DNA from: an uncultured Eggerthella sp.
GTDB lineage: Bacteria > Actinomycetota > Coriobacteriia > Coriobacteriales > Eggerthellaceae
Length of the DNA: 64,000 nt
Assembly: GCA_900553605.1 (NCBI GenBank)
Contig: USDX01000007.1
Span: 1 to 64,000 of the forward strand
Reading direction: 5' to 3'
Part shown: positions 9,060-16,914 of the stretch, one piece after another
How positions within the stretch are numbered: the stretch's first letter is position 1
How the letters are laid out: each line of letters begins with the position of its first letter
The notes under the pieces: generated by a model
Told to the model about the DNA's origin: nothing
Databases searched by the model: none
The model's input: the letters and a program-made list of their open reading frames with translations, nothing else
Translations under genes and position numbers: made by a program

Positions 9060-9785
9060 CTAAGCGGTAACGAAAGGAAGGGGGATGTCGTGGTCTTCTA
9101 CGGGGATGGGGGCAACCTCCTGTTCGGTAAAGGCGACGCCGACAACACGACATGCATCAGTAAGCTGGCAAAGGTAGCGGTCGTAGTTGCCTGCCCCGTA
9201 TCCTAGGCGGTTGCCGTGCGCGTCGAACCCCACAGCGGGAACCACAATGAAGGCGAACTCGTCGGCGGCAAGGTAGGGCATGGGGGTAAGTTCGGGGCTG
9301 TTGTGGCGATATTCCTTTAGCGGGTCATTCAGGAACGGCACGCCGTTGCTGCAGAATGCCTCGGCGCTAACCGAGCGCATTTCCATAGTTTGCTGAGTGA
9401 CATGCTGGGCGTTGGGGCCCGACCCGGGTTTGCGCATCCCGCGCCCAGGAGCATCGGGAATGCCATGTGCATCGGGCATCATGCAGGGAAAGGCAACAGT
9501 GCAGCCTCGCAGGTAGGCATAGTCGATGAAGCTGCCCAGGTCAACTTCCCATGGGAATGCGGAGTATACGCCGACAACGGGTTTGCCCTGAGGCGTTTCG
9601 GCTATCAAGGCATCAAGGTGTTGGGCCAGCTTCGCGCAGATCTGCCTGCTCTTGCTCGCACGCGTTTCGGGTGCAAGAGCGGAGCGCGCTTTCTTTGCTT
9701 GGGCCCTTAGGCGGCTGCGGATTTCCTTGGGGGTTTCGTTGTTGGGCGTGGGGGTATGTTTGCTGTTGGTGCTCATATCGGGCAT
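9060..9785 (-). CDS. 5-formyltetrahydrofolate cyclo-ligase
   Basis: 241 residues, MTHFS family. Converts 5-formyl-THF to 5,10-methenyl-THF with ATP, recycling a dead-end folate. The RSRLRAQAKKARSAL N-terminal helix and the C-terminal GYGAGNYDRYL (phosphate- and folate-binding GxGxGxYDR motif) are diagnostic. An insertion of about 40 residues (MPDAHGIPDAPGRG to NGVPFLNDP) lies between the two halves, longer than usual. The start is uncertain: ATG 9785 and ATG 9776 both lack a good ribosome binding site, and the conserved core begins about 20 residues in. Confidence 0.88.
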   Translation of the reverse strand: MPDMSTNSKHTPTPNNETPKEIRSRLRAQAKKARSALAPETRASKSRQICAKLAQHLDALIAETPQGKPVVGVYSAFPWEVDLGSFIDYAYLRGCTVAFPCMMPDAHGIPDAPGRGMRKPGSGPNAQHVTQQTMEMRSVSAEAFCSNGVPFLNDPLKEYRHNSPELTPMPYLAADEFAFIVVPAVGFDAHGNRLGYGAGNYDRYLCQLTDACRVVGVAFTEQEVAPIPVEDHDIPLPFVTA

Positions 9786-9867
9786 TGTACGCTTGGTGGG
9801 CGTGATAAGGGAAACGCGCTGGTGAGTGTACGCCTGGTGGGCGCAATAGGGAAACGTGTTGGCAAAA
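9786..9867. repeat. 41-base duplication
   Basis: TGTACGCYTGGTGGGCG starts at 9786 and again at 9827, with the downstream halves (AGGGAAACGYG) also repeated. Two imperfect copies of 41 bases lie immediately upstream of the formyl-THF ligase gene. Confidence 0.65.
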
Positions 9868-9922
9868 GCCGCAAAAGGAAAGGCGGCGGCCGAGGTATTC
9901 CTTTGAATGAGGCTTGCGCTCG

Positions 9923-11410
9923 CTAGTGCTCAAGGGGCTCGGTGAGTGCGGCGGAGCAGAGTCCTGCGCGCGATTGTGTGTCTGACTTGCGGTATATGGA
10001 GGTCAAGTGCTTCTGCAACGCGCGAAGGGATATTCCCATGTCATCGGCGATGCACTGGAGCGTTTCCTCGCTCGAACATACCGCGGAAAGAACGTCGCGT
10101 TCGCGTGGGGTAAGGCTATACCGCTCCGAGAATGCCGCAAGGTGCTTTTTGGGAGTGCTTTTATCGGCGGGAGCATTGGCTTCCGGTTCTTCTTGGGGCT
10201 TGGCGGTTTGCACTTGCGCGGCGGTGAGCTCCGCTAGCTTTATGGCTTCAATCTCGGCCTTATGCCGCGCGGTGCGACGCACGTTTTCGAGCGCGTGGGC
10301 AACAAGGAGGGTAACCATGGCTAGCGCAATGGTTATCGACGAGATAAGCATGACATCGCCCGACGAGATTAAGGCCATGGAAGGCATGGCTACAAGTGCG
10401 GCGCAGGCGTTGTTGGCGGCGCGTCCCATGCCCGCCCAAAGCGATGGGTTTGCACAGCGCATTGCAATGCGCAAAAACGACGAGGTGAAAAAGACCACGA
10501 AAAAGCCCGATGAAAGGTAAAAAATTACCAAACCCAGAAGAACTTCGGAGCCGGTTTGGATGGCAAGGGCGGAAACCAGGGAAAACATGGCTACACACAG
10601 TATGGTAACAGTGGAATAGCGATGCTTAGTGAGGTCGAAGATGAAGCCAGCTGCAATGCCGCTGACGGCAAGAAGCAGGCGAGGCCAGGTTGAAAGGTCG
10701 AACATGCCTTGCGCGTTTGCCAGGGTAACCATGTTGTCGAGCGTGCTGAAAACGCAGGCAATTAGGGAGACGCAGGCGAGCAGCAGGATTGCTTCCTTGA
10801 GGGCATCGCGTTCGTTGGCGGTTCGCTGGTCTTTTTCGGGAAGTGTGCTTCTGACGGGGACTACGTGCAGCACGTTGCGGCGCGCTGCAAGAGCGAAGCC
10901 AAGTGCGATGATCGAAGCTCCGATAATCGCGGCTTCGATAACGCTGTTTGGCGCCAAAGAATGAAGCAGGAACTGAGCGAGCAATCCTGCGGCATATGAG
11001 GTGCCCACCAGACGGGAAAGGGAGTTGCTGGCATAGTGGGTTTGCGCAACGGAAAAGTAGGTGGCGTTCCCCAACATACCCAAAATCAAGAACAATAAGC
11101 ATCCCAGCGACAGCAAGGCGTTGGCGTTTTGCGTTAGCTGGGTTGCGACAAGGAGCAAGGCGGAAACGGTTCCCAGCACGCCGGCAAGAATGCTTCGATG
11201 CCTTGCGGCTGCCGTTCGATTCACCAATGAATAGCCCACAAGCCCTATGGCGCTTGTGGCAAGGATGGATGCCTGTGCGCCGACTACCGAATCGGGGCCG
11301 GCGAGCTCGCCATAAGCGATGTCGAAGTGATATTCGCTGCCCAAAAACACGAAGACGAACAATGCCATAACGGCAAACGTGAAAAGATGTGCTTTGGGCT
11401 TCGACTCCAT
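9923..11410 (-). CDS. LuxR-type regulator with about 12-helix membrane domain
   Basis: 495 residues. Residues 1 to about 385 form ten to twelve hydrophobic helices resembling an MFS-like bundle; a basic linker and a disordered Ala/Pro/Lys stretch (about 395-425) lead to a C-terminal LuxR helix-turn-helix (YSLTPRERDVLSAV, then IADDMGISLRALQKHL). This membrane-anchored architecture is expanded in Eggerthellaceae, where it is thought to sense small molecules and regulate adjacent genes, so I infer a ligand-responsive transcription factor. GGAAGG precedes ATG 11410. The nearest possible targets are its own gene and the NRAMP-like operon to the right, but no operator can be assigned. Confidence 0.88.
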   Translation of the reverse strand: MESKPKAHLFTFAVMALFVFVFLGSEYHFDIAYGELAGPDSVVGAQASILATSAIGLVGYSLVNRTAAARHRSILAGVLGTVSALLLVATQLTQNANALLSLGCLLFLILGMLGNATYFSVAQTHYASNSLSRLVGTSYAAGLLAQFLLHSLAPNSVIEAAIIGASIIALGFALAARRNVLHVVPVRSTLPEKDQRTANERDALKEAILLLACVSLIACVFSTLDNMVTLANAQGMFDLSTWPRLLLAVSGIAAGFIFDLTKHRYSTVTILCVAMFSLVSALAIQTGSEVLLGLVIFYLSSGFFVVFFTSSFLRIAMRCANPSLWAGMGRAANNACAALVAMPSMALISSGDVMLISSITIALAMVTLLVAHALENVRRTARHKAEIEAIKLAELTAAQVQTAKPQEEPEANAPADKSTPKKHLAAFSERYSLTPRERDVLSAVCSSEETLQCIADDMGISLRALQKHLTSIYRKSDTQSRAGLCSAALTEPLEH

Positions 11411-11553
11411 GGTGTCCTTCCGAAGGGCAAAAGACGTGTTTTGACACGTGCCTTCGGCGTGCTCCCCTCTTTGTTTTTCCCTGTTGATTCATTATTGCGC
11501 AACAAAGACGCGCTTACGGCTCGGTTTCTTCTTGTGGAAACAAAAACCGCTAC

Positions 11554-11895
11554 TATGGGCTGTGCGCGCAGGGGCTGGATTTGCGCGAGGGTTCTCCTCG
11601 TATCGAGCATACGCTATGGTCTGTACGCGCAGGGCTGGATGCGAAGGGCTGACTTGGAGGGCGCTACTGCTCTTGCTGCCTTCTTTGGCTGTGAGCCCAG
11701 CGGATGCATCAGCCCTTGTCTCTTTGGCTGCGAGTCCAACAGTCGCTACTGTCCTTGTCGCTTGCTCTGGGTGCGAGTTCGGTGGTCAGTTCGTCGTTAA
11801 AACGGATGCCCTCTTTGCTTGTGCTGGCGCACGTTTAGCAACCATGCTTGTCGTTAAGGCGGATACCCTGCTTGTTTGTGGCGGCGAACAGCAAA
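11554..11895. repeat. degenerate ~60-base repeats in the LuxR/NRAMP gap (11411-12009)
   Basis: Related blocks recur about 60 bases apart: CTGTGCGCGCAGGGGCTGGA near 11561 and CTGTACGCGCAGGGCTGGA near 11620, then TCGTCGTTAAAACGGAT near 11790 and TTGTCGTTAAGGCGGAT near 11849, with TTTGGCTGYGAGYCC units between. No convincing gene is present. The LuxR gene's promoter must lie in 11411-11550. Confidence 0.55.
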
Positions 11896-11931
11896 AAAGT
11901 GGCTTCGGGGAGATTTCTCCGAGGCCACTTT
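11896..11931 (-). terminator. terminator of the NRAMP-like operon
   Basis: AAAGTGGC-TTCGG pairs with CCGA-GCCACTTT around a small loop; on the minus strand the stem is followed by TTTTTTGCTG. Confidence 0.9.
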
Positions 11932-12009
11932 CATGGATAGGGTGTTGGAGCTTTATGCTCCCAAGGCTGCTGTCGCAGGCTCCCTGCGAGACATGGCGCC
12001 AGCGCCAAA

Positions 12010-13332
12010 TTAGCCGATTCCCAGTACTTGCATAACCAAGCAGATGGCGGAAAGAATGCCCACCACCACGATGGTGAAACATAGGATTATGCGGGTGAAT
12101 TTGCCCACTGCGTATTTGCCCATAACGTGCTTGTCGGTGCAGATGATTGCCATGAACACCAGCAGAACAGGCAGAATAACGCCGTTTACGAACTGTGCGG
12201 TGAGCATGATTCCCATCAGGTCGATGTTGGGAATAAGGATAACCACCGCTGAAACGACGATGACAAACGTGAAGATGCCCTTGAACAGGGGCGCTTCCTT
12301 CCAAGTGAACGAAACGCCTGCCTCCCAGCCGAATGCCTCGCAGATTACGAAAGCGGTGGTAAGGGGCAGGACGCAGGCGGCCAGCAAACTTGCGGCTACC
12401 AGGCCGATGGCGAACAGCGCTTTAGCGTATTGGCCTGCGAAGGGCTCGAGTGCCGCCGCGGCAGCTTCGGCGCTCTCTACTTCGATGCCCTGTGGGAACA
12501 ATACGGTACCGGTGGTTACGATGATGAACCACGCCACAATACAGCCCACTACGGCGCCGGTTATTGCGTCGATGCGTTGATAGGGAAGATCGCGTACCCG
12601 CACGCCTTTTTCAACCACGTTGCTCTGGGCGAAGAACATCATCCAGGGGGCGATGGTGGTGCCGACCATCGCAATGGTAAGCGAAAGGAAGCTCAAATCC
12701 GAACTTGCCGCTGGTACCAGGGTGTGCTGGAAGGTTTCATTCCAATCAGGTTGTGCCAAGAATGCCGCAACGATGTAGGTGGCGAATACGCACGAAAGCA
12801 CCAGGAAGATGTTCTGCACGCGTTTGTAACTGCCTCCCACGATGAGGCCCCAAACGGCTGCCGCGGCAACGGGGACCGATATCCAACGTGGCACCCCGAA
12901 CATTTCCATGCCTGAAGCCACGCCTGCAAATTCTGAAAAGGTGGTGGCAACGTTGCCGATGAGCAGCGCCAACATAGCGAGCGCCGTGAGGCGGATGCCG
13001 AAGCTTTCACGGATCAGCGCGGAAAAACCTTTGCCGGTAACAACGCCCATGCGCGTTGCCGTGGTTTGCACCACGATAAGCAAAATGCACATGACGGGAA
13101 TGATCCACAGCGTCATGTAACCGAACTTCGCGCCTACGGTGGAATAGGTTGAAATGCCGCCGGCGTCGTTGCCCGCCATGGCGGTTACGATACCAGGGCC
13201 CATAGCGGCCAGCACCAGGAACGCCTTCGAGTGCTGCTTCTTGCCGTCGTTGTCGCCGCCCTGATCAGGAACTTGCGGGGAAGCCTTGGCTGCCAGGGCG
13301 GTGTCCTGCGCTGTACTTTCCTTAAGTGTCAT
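12010..13332 (-). CDS. NRAMP-related divalent metal transporter, probably the Mg2+-type NRMT subgroup
   Basis: 440 residues: a 37-residue polar N-terminal tail, then about eleven helices of the SLC11/NRAMP fold. Canonical manganese/iron NRAMPs carry DPGN in helix 1 and an A-x-x-M-P-H motif in helix 6; here helix 1 reads AGNDAGGIS (N55, D56) and helix 6 reads TIAPWMMFFAQS, so the methionine-histidine metal site is altered. Such changes mark NRAMP-related magnesium transporters, a subgroup I recall being characterised from Eggerthella lenta. It lies 15 bases downstream of a gene with MgtE-N and CBS domains, supporting magnesium handling. Manganese or another divalent metal remains possible. Membrane protein; shares transcription with 13348-14697. 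Confidence 0.85.
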   Translation of the reverse strand: MTLKESTAQDTALAAKASPQVPDQGGDNDGKKQHSKAFLVLAAMGPGIVTAMAGNDAGGISTYSTVGAKFGYMTLWIIPVMCILLIVVQTTATRMGVVTGKGFSALIRESFGIRLTALAMLALLIGNVATTFSEFAGVASGMEMFGVPRWISVPVAAAAVWGLIVGGSYKRVQNIFLVLSCVFATYIVAAFLAQPDWNETFQHTLVPAASSDLSFLSLTIAMVGTTIAPWMMFFAQSNVVEKGVRVRDLPYQRIDAITGAVVGCIVAWFIIVTTGTVLFPQGIEVESAEAAAAALEPFAGQYAKALFAIGLVAASLLAACVLPLTTAFVICEAFGWEAGVSFTWKEAPLFKGIFTFVIVVSAVVILIPNIDLMGIMLTAQFVNGVILPVLLVFMAIICTDKHVMGKYAVGKFTRIILCFTIVVVGILSAICLVMQVLGIG

Positions 13333-13347
13333 GTAAAAGCCTCGATC

Positions 13348-14697
13348 CTAGTTGTGTCCGAAGATGCGGAGGACAAAGAAGGTATAGGGAATCATCAGTA
13401 CGATAAACACGGCAAGCGTGATGGCGAACTGCCCCCATGCCCAGCGCGTGCGGCCTTCCTCCACGTTGTCTTCGATGACCTCCATTGCGTCGTCGACGGT
13501 GACGATGCCCAGCATCTGTCCGTTCTCGTCGACGACGGGCATGGCCATCAGGTCGTACTTGGAGATATCGGCTGCAACTTCATCTTCGGGCTCTTCAGGC
13601 AGCGAAGTGATGAGCTCATCGAACATGATGTCGGAAAGCGGGGTATTGTCTTTTGCGAGTACCAGAGTGCGGAGCGAAAGCACGCCCACAAGCTTGTCGT
13701 ATTCATCCAGCACGTACACGTAGTTCACTGTGGGATGGTCTTCGTCCAAGCCGCGAAGAACTTCGGTGGTTTCCTGCACGGTGTCGGAGGTGTGCATTGC
13801 CACAAACTGCGTGGTCATCAGACCGCCGGCGGTGTCTTCCTTATATCCCAGCAGTTTGCGAATCTCTGCGGCGTTGTCGACGCCCATCAGGCGAAGCAGC
13901 GTTTCGGCTTTCTCATAGGGCAAGTCGCCCACGATGTCGGCGGCGTCGTCAGGGTCCATGTCGCGTAGCAGGCGGGATGCGCGCTTTTCGTCCAGGCCCT
14001 CGATGATGTCGGCCTGAAATTCGTCTTCCATTTCCGAAATGGCGTCGCCGGCTTGCGCGTCATCTAAGTGCTGAAACACATTGGCGCGCTGCTTTGGATC
14101 GAGTTGCTCCAAGATGTCTGCCACGTCGGCAGGGTGCAGCTCTTCCAGGCGTGTGTGGCTGACGGAGAGCTGTACCTTGGAAAGGTCGCGGTCGAGCAGT
14201 TCCATGTAGTTCCATGCAATGATGCGTTCGTCGATGCTTTTGCCGAACGCCTTGGCGATGCCGCAGGCGGCTTTTTCCACCCACGGAGCTAAGCCACGCA
14301 GAATGCCGCGAACGCCCACTTCTGCACCAAGAAGGCGCAATTGCGTTCCGGAAACGGAGAGCTTCAGGTCGTTTACGCGCACAACTTTCATGCCCTGTGT
14401 GTCTACGATCTGCCTATCAAGTAGGTCGCGTGCGAGGAGCACTTCGGCGGGCTGGAGGTAGCTGAAGCGGATGGCGGTGCGGTCGACTTTCAGGCGAATG
14501 CCCTCGTCTTCGTCGAAGCTATCAACGTATTTACGCCAAGAGATCATGAAAGGCGTTTTGCCGGGGCCCAGGAATGCCAGGCTGGTGATGCGGGGGAACA
14601 CTTCGCCGGTTTGGATGGCTAGGTCGGATACGGAGCCGATCTTTTCGCCATTTGCATCAACGACGGGTTCACCGAGCATTTGAGATAGATAGAGCAT
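13348..14697 (-). CDS. PRC-barrel / MgtE-N / tandem CBS domain protein with C-terminal membrane helix
   Basis: 449 residues. Order of parts: PRC-barrel-like region repeated near residues 1-70 and 75-150, an MgtE N-terminal superhelical domain (about 170-290, DMDPDDAADIVGDLP and ADILEQLDPKQRANVFQHL), two CBS modules (about 290-415, IVTVDDAMEVIEDN), then one membrane helix at the C-terminus. It lacks the five-helix channel of true MgtE, so it is not itself a magnesium channel; in MgtE the N and CBS domains sense Mg2+. With the NRAMP-like gene 15 bases downstream, I infer a sensing or gating partner. AAGGGAG precedes ATG 14697. Confidence 0.85.
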   Translation of the reverse strand: MLYLSQMLGEPVVDANGEKIGSVSDLAIQTGEVFPRITSLAFLGPGKTPFMISWRKYVDSFDEDEGIRLKVDRTAIRFSYLQPAEVLLARDLLDRQIVDTQGMKVVRVNDLKLSVSGTQLRLLGAEVGVRGILRGLAPWVEKAACGIAKAFGKSIDERIIAWNYMELLDRDLSKVQLSVSHTRLEELHPADVADILEQLDPKQRANVFQHLDDAQAGDAISEMEDEFQADIIEGLDEKRASRLLRDMDPDDAADIVGDLPYEKAETLLRLMGVDNAAEIRKLLGYKEDTAGGLMTTQFVAMHTSDTVQETTEVLRGLDEDHPTVNYVYVLDEYDKLVGVLSLRTLVLAKDNTPLSDIMFDELITSLPEEPEDEVAADISKYDLMAMPVVDENGQMLGIVTVDDAMEVIEDNVEEGRTRWAWGQFAITLAVFIVLMIPYTFFVLRIFGHN

Positions 14698-14759
14698 GCA
14701 ATTCTCCCTTGGGATTGCCGCCGTGTGTCAGCGTTGTTGTGCGGGCAGTTGATCTGCAC

Positions 14760-14860
14760 AGCGCACAGCAATACCGACAGGCGCAATCCGTTCATGTCGC
14801 AGTCGTCCCTCGACCACTACATGACGGGTGTGAAATGCAGAGGCCGAAGGCTAATTACTG
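14760..14860 (-). promoter_or_regulatory. candidate structured leader of the CBS/NRAMP operon
   Basis: The minus-strand leader holds several short helices. CATGT (14819-14823) can pair with ACATG (14793-14797), enclosing hairpin GTCG-AGGGA-CGAC (14802-14814). The same CGACATG can instead pair its CGACA with TGTCG at 14775-14779, so two mutually exclusive folds exist, as in metal-sensing leaders. A further hairpin AGCCTTCGGCCT lies upstream. It does not match what I remember of the M-box or yybP-ykoY consensus. Five-base helices can arise by chance. Confidence 0.3.
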
Positions 14861-15129
14861 TGAGGTTTCGATTTTCGAACCTTCAAGTAATGTCCTTTCC
14901 TAAATGTGTAAATGGCAGCGCAAGGCAAGAGCGCCCTAAACGCAGCAAACTTGATTTTACGCGAATGCGGTGCGCAGGGGGCGCGGTAGAGGTGAAAAGA
15001 AAGTAAAAAACGGGTTTTATCTGCAAAGGGCAGTTAACAATTGTGCATAACGTGTTTTTGCAGGGGCTTAGGGCACGGTTCGTGACGATGGTTTGTTCTG
15101 CGGGTCGTTAAGGACATCGGTTTGTGCCA

Positions 15130-15515
15130 GCAGATTGCCTGAAGGGGCAGCGGATGGCGCGCAGGGGTCGGCGGATGCTGCGCCGTGCGATGACGGATGG
15201 CTCGCGATGAGCTGGCGGGCAGATGGCATGCAGGGAGCCGACGGATGTTGCGCGGGAAGCAGGCGGATGGTGAGCAGAGGGTAAGGAGCGCCGATACCAG
15301 CAAACCGCCGCCCGTAATGCCGACGGCTTGTGCGCACAAGGGGATGAGGGTATCGGTTTGCGTCAGCGGATGCTGCGCCGGAAGCGAGCGGATGCTGCGC
15401 CGGAAGCGAGCGGATGGCGCGTGGGGGGGGCGGCGAGTGGCGCGCAGGGGACTGGCAGACGCGGCACGCGGAGGGGCGGCGAGTGGTGTGCGTATAGCCA
15501 GCAGAAGGTGCGCAG
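15130..15515. repeat. GC-rich degenerate tandem repeats
   Basis: Units built on GCGGATG-CTGCGCCGG recur throughout. Two are exact 22-base copies back to back (15366-15387 and 15388-15409), followed by GCGGATGGCGCG and GCGGCGAGTGGYGYGC variants. Earlier units (GGCGGATGCTGCGCC near 15169, GACGGATGTTGCGCGGG near 15239) are more diverged. No gene is supported in 14861-15660; the ORFs seen here come from the repeat. Confidence 0.6.
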
Positions 15516-15621
15516 GGACTATATTTGGCTCGCTAGAGCTATAGCCCATTTCGGCAAAAGAGCCATTCACCAGGTGAAACGGGTTTGTGGTCCATAATTC
15601 CTTCATATTTAAAGAAAAGTG

Positions 15622-15650
15622 TTGACGAAGACAGGGCAAACGAGGATACT
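15622..15650 (+). promoter_or_regulatory. tRNA-Arg promoter
   Basis: TTGACG (15622-15627), 17-base spacer, GATACT (15645-15650), ending 17 bases before the mature tRNA 5' end. Confidence 0.7.
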
Positions 15651-15667
15651 AATTTTCGTTGCGAAAC

Positions 15668-15744
15668 GCGCCGTTACCTCAGCTGGATAGAGGGACTGAC
15701 TACGAATCAGTACGTCGGGGGTTCGAATCCCTCACGGCGCACCA
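15668..15744 (+). tRNA. tRNA-Arg (anticodon ACG)
   Basis: Full cloverleaf: acceptor GCGCCGT/ACGGCGC, D stem CCTC/GAGG, anticodon stem ACTGA/TCAGT with loop CTACGAA (anticodon ACG, 15702-15704), T stem GGGGG/CCCTC with one G-U pair around TTCGAAT, discriminator A and an encoded CCA. The wobble A is expected to be deaminated to inosine to read CGU, CGC and CGA. A terminator follows directly. Confidence 0.96.
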
Positions 15745-15757
15745 TCGAAACTTCAAA

Positions 15758-15787
15758 CCACCGAGGGTTTTCCTCGGTGGTTTTTTG
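15758..15787 (+). terminator. tRNA-Arg terminator
   Basis: CCACCGAGG (15758-15766) pairs with CCTCGGTGG (15772-15780), then TTTTTTGTTTT. Confidence 0.95.
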
Positions 15788-15899
15788 TTTTCATGGGTTC
15801 ATTTTGTCCCGTGGGTGCTATTTGGGTGCTGATCGTCGCTCATTGAACCCCTTCCGCTCCCTGAGCATTGCGGCCGCGGCTTATAGGACAAAAAGTGTG

Positions 15900-15925
15900 G
15901 GGTTATAGGCAGAAAAACGTGTCTG
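15900..15925. repeat. 26-base dispersed repeat, copy 2
   Basis: Exact reverse complement of 30-55. A diverged half copy (TTATAGGACAAAAAGTGTG) precedes it directly at about 15880, suggesting a small tandem of the same motif next to element A. Confidence 0.7.
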
Positions 15926-15940
15926 ATTTAGGGTTCGAAT

Positions 15941-16180
15941 TGGCAAGAATCGCCTTGTATGTATTCTCTTTTCGCTGAATGCATGCGGATAGCCGCCTTC
16001 CTGGCAAAATTCGTTCGATATGTATGCATTTCGGCTTAGCGATGGCAAGATTCTCGCGCTGTGTATGCGTTTCTGGATGCAATCACGGAATTTGGAATAC
16101 ATAGCGTAAGAATCTTGCCAGCAAAGGCTCTATTTCGCGTCGGGAGTCCCGAAATCATGCATGTTGCACGTTTCTTGCCA
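15941..16180. repeat. palindromic element A, copy 1
   Basis: A set of related about 40-base units starting TGGCAAGATTC: forward at 15941, 16002 and 16043, inverted with ends at 16120 and 16180. The central pair (16043-16120) is a 78-bp imperfect palindrome with arms TGGCAAGATTCT-CGCTGTGTAT and ATACATAGCG-AGAATCTTGCCA. The second copy at 18090-18262 repeats the same layout: forward units 41 bases apart, then the 78-bp palindrome. The two copies lie in the same orientation on either side of the AbiEi-like gene. Mismatches between arms are not compensatory, which favours DNA units such as protein-binding sites over an RNA stem. Confidence 0.8.
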
Positions 16181-16236
16181 TGGGGGATTTATTTCCAAGG
16201 TTCGTGCACGGTATGTGCCGCTGCGATCTCCCTCGA

Positions 16237-16649
16237 GTATCGGGTGGAACATGAGCACCGGGTAAGCATGAGCGTTGGGCGAAACGTGGACATCAGGCGA
16301 ACATGGGCGACGGGCAAACATGGGCGCCAGGCGAAGCATGAGTGCCAGGCGAGCATAGACATCGGGCCAAGCATGAGCGACGAGCGGGTATGAGCACCAG
16401 GTGAAACCAAGGACACCAGGCAAACATGGCATCGGGTGGGCGTGGGTGCCAGCCGAAACGGGGTACCGGTCGAAACGGGGCGCCAGGCAAGCATGGGTAC
16501 CGGGTGGGCATTGGCGCCAGTCGAAACGGAGTGCCGGTTAAGTATGGGCGCCAGGTGCGCATGGGCGACGGGTGAAACGTGGGCACCGGACGAACATGCG
16601 CACCGGGTAAGCATGAGTGCCAGCCGAAACGCGAGTGCCATGCGAAACG
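16237..16649. repeat. degenerate 17-base tandem array, about 24 units
   Basis: Units of 16-18 bases with consensus CATGGGCRCCGGGCGAA repeat without interruption, for example CATGGGCGACGGGCAAA and CATGGGCGCCAGGCGAAG. Because the period is not a multiple of three, the frame shifts every unit and no repeat protein is encoded, although stop codons are rare on both strands. The array lies directly between element A copy 1 and the AbiEi-like gene. Confidence 0.8.
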
Positions 16650-16914
16650 CTGGCTAGCGTTGGGTTCGCCTTTGGATAAGCCCCTTTCCGGATGGCTTGT
16701 TCGGCGCTATGGGTCCAGGTTGTTGCGGAGGCCAAACCACCTTTTTGGAATTGCTGTCGTAAATAGGAAAGTGGACCGCCCCATCTCTTGTTTGTTCGGG
16801 ATGCAGAAGGCAGTTCGAAGGCTGACGTCGAGTGCGTCCGGCGTTCCTCTGGCCCCATTGCTTTTTTGCGACTGCTTTCGCATCTATTTAAGGTTCGGTC
16901 GATAAGATTCCCCC

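Noticed and set aside
14698..14900. M-box or yybP-ykoY riboswitch before the CBS/NRAMP operon
   Set aside because: Only a GTCGAGGGACGAC hairpin is reminiscent; the rest of either consensus as I know it is missing. Kept only as an unnamed structured leader.
15034..15639. 201-residue minus-strand frame upstream of tRNA-Arg
   Set aside because: Pro/Ala/His/Arg-rich product of the GC-rich tandem repeats with no start signal.
16189..16657. Repeat proteins encoded by the 17-base array (several overlapping frames)
   Set aside because: A 17-base period shifts frame every unit, so no repeat protein can be maintained; the open frames reflect scarcity of stop codons in the unit.
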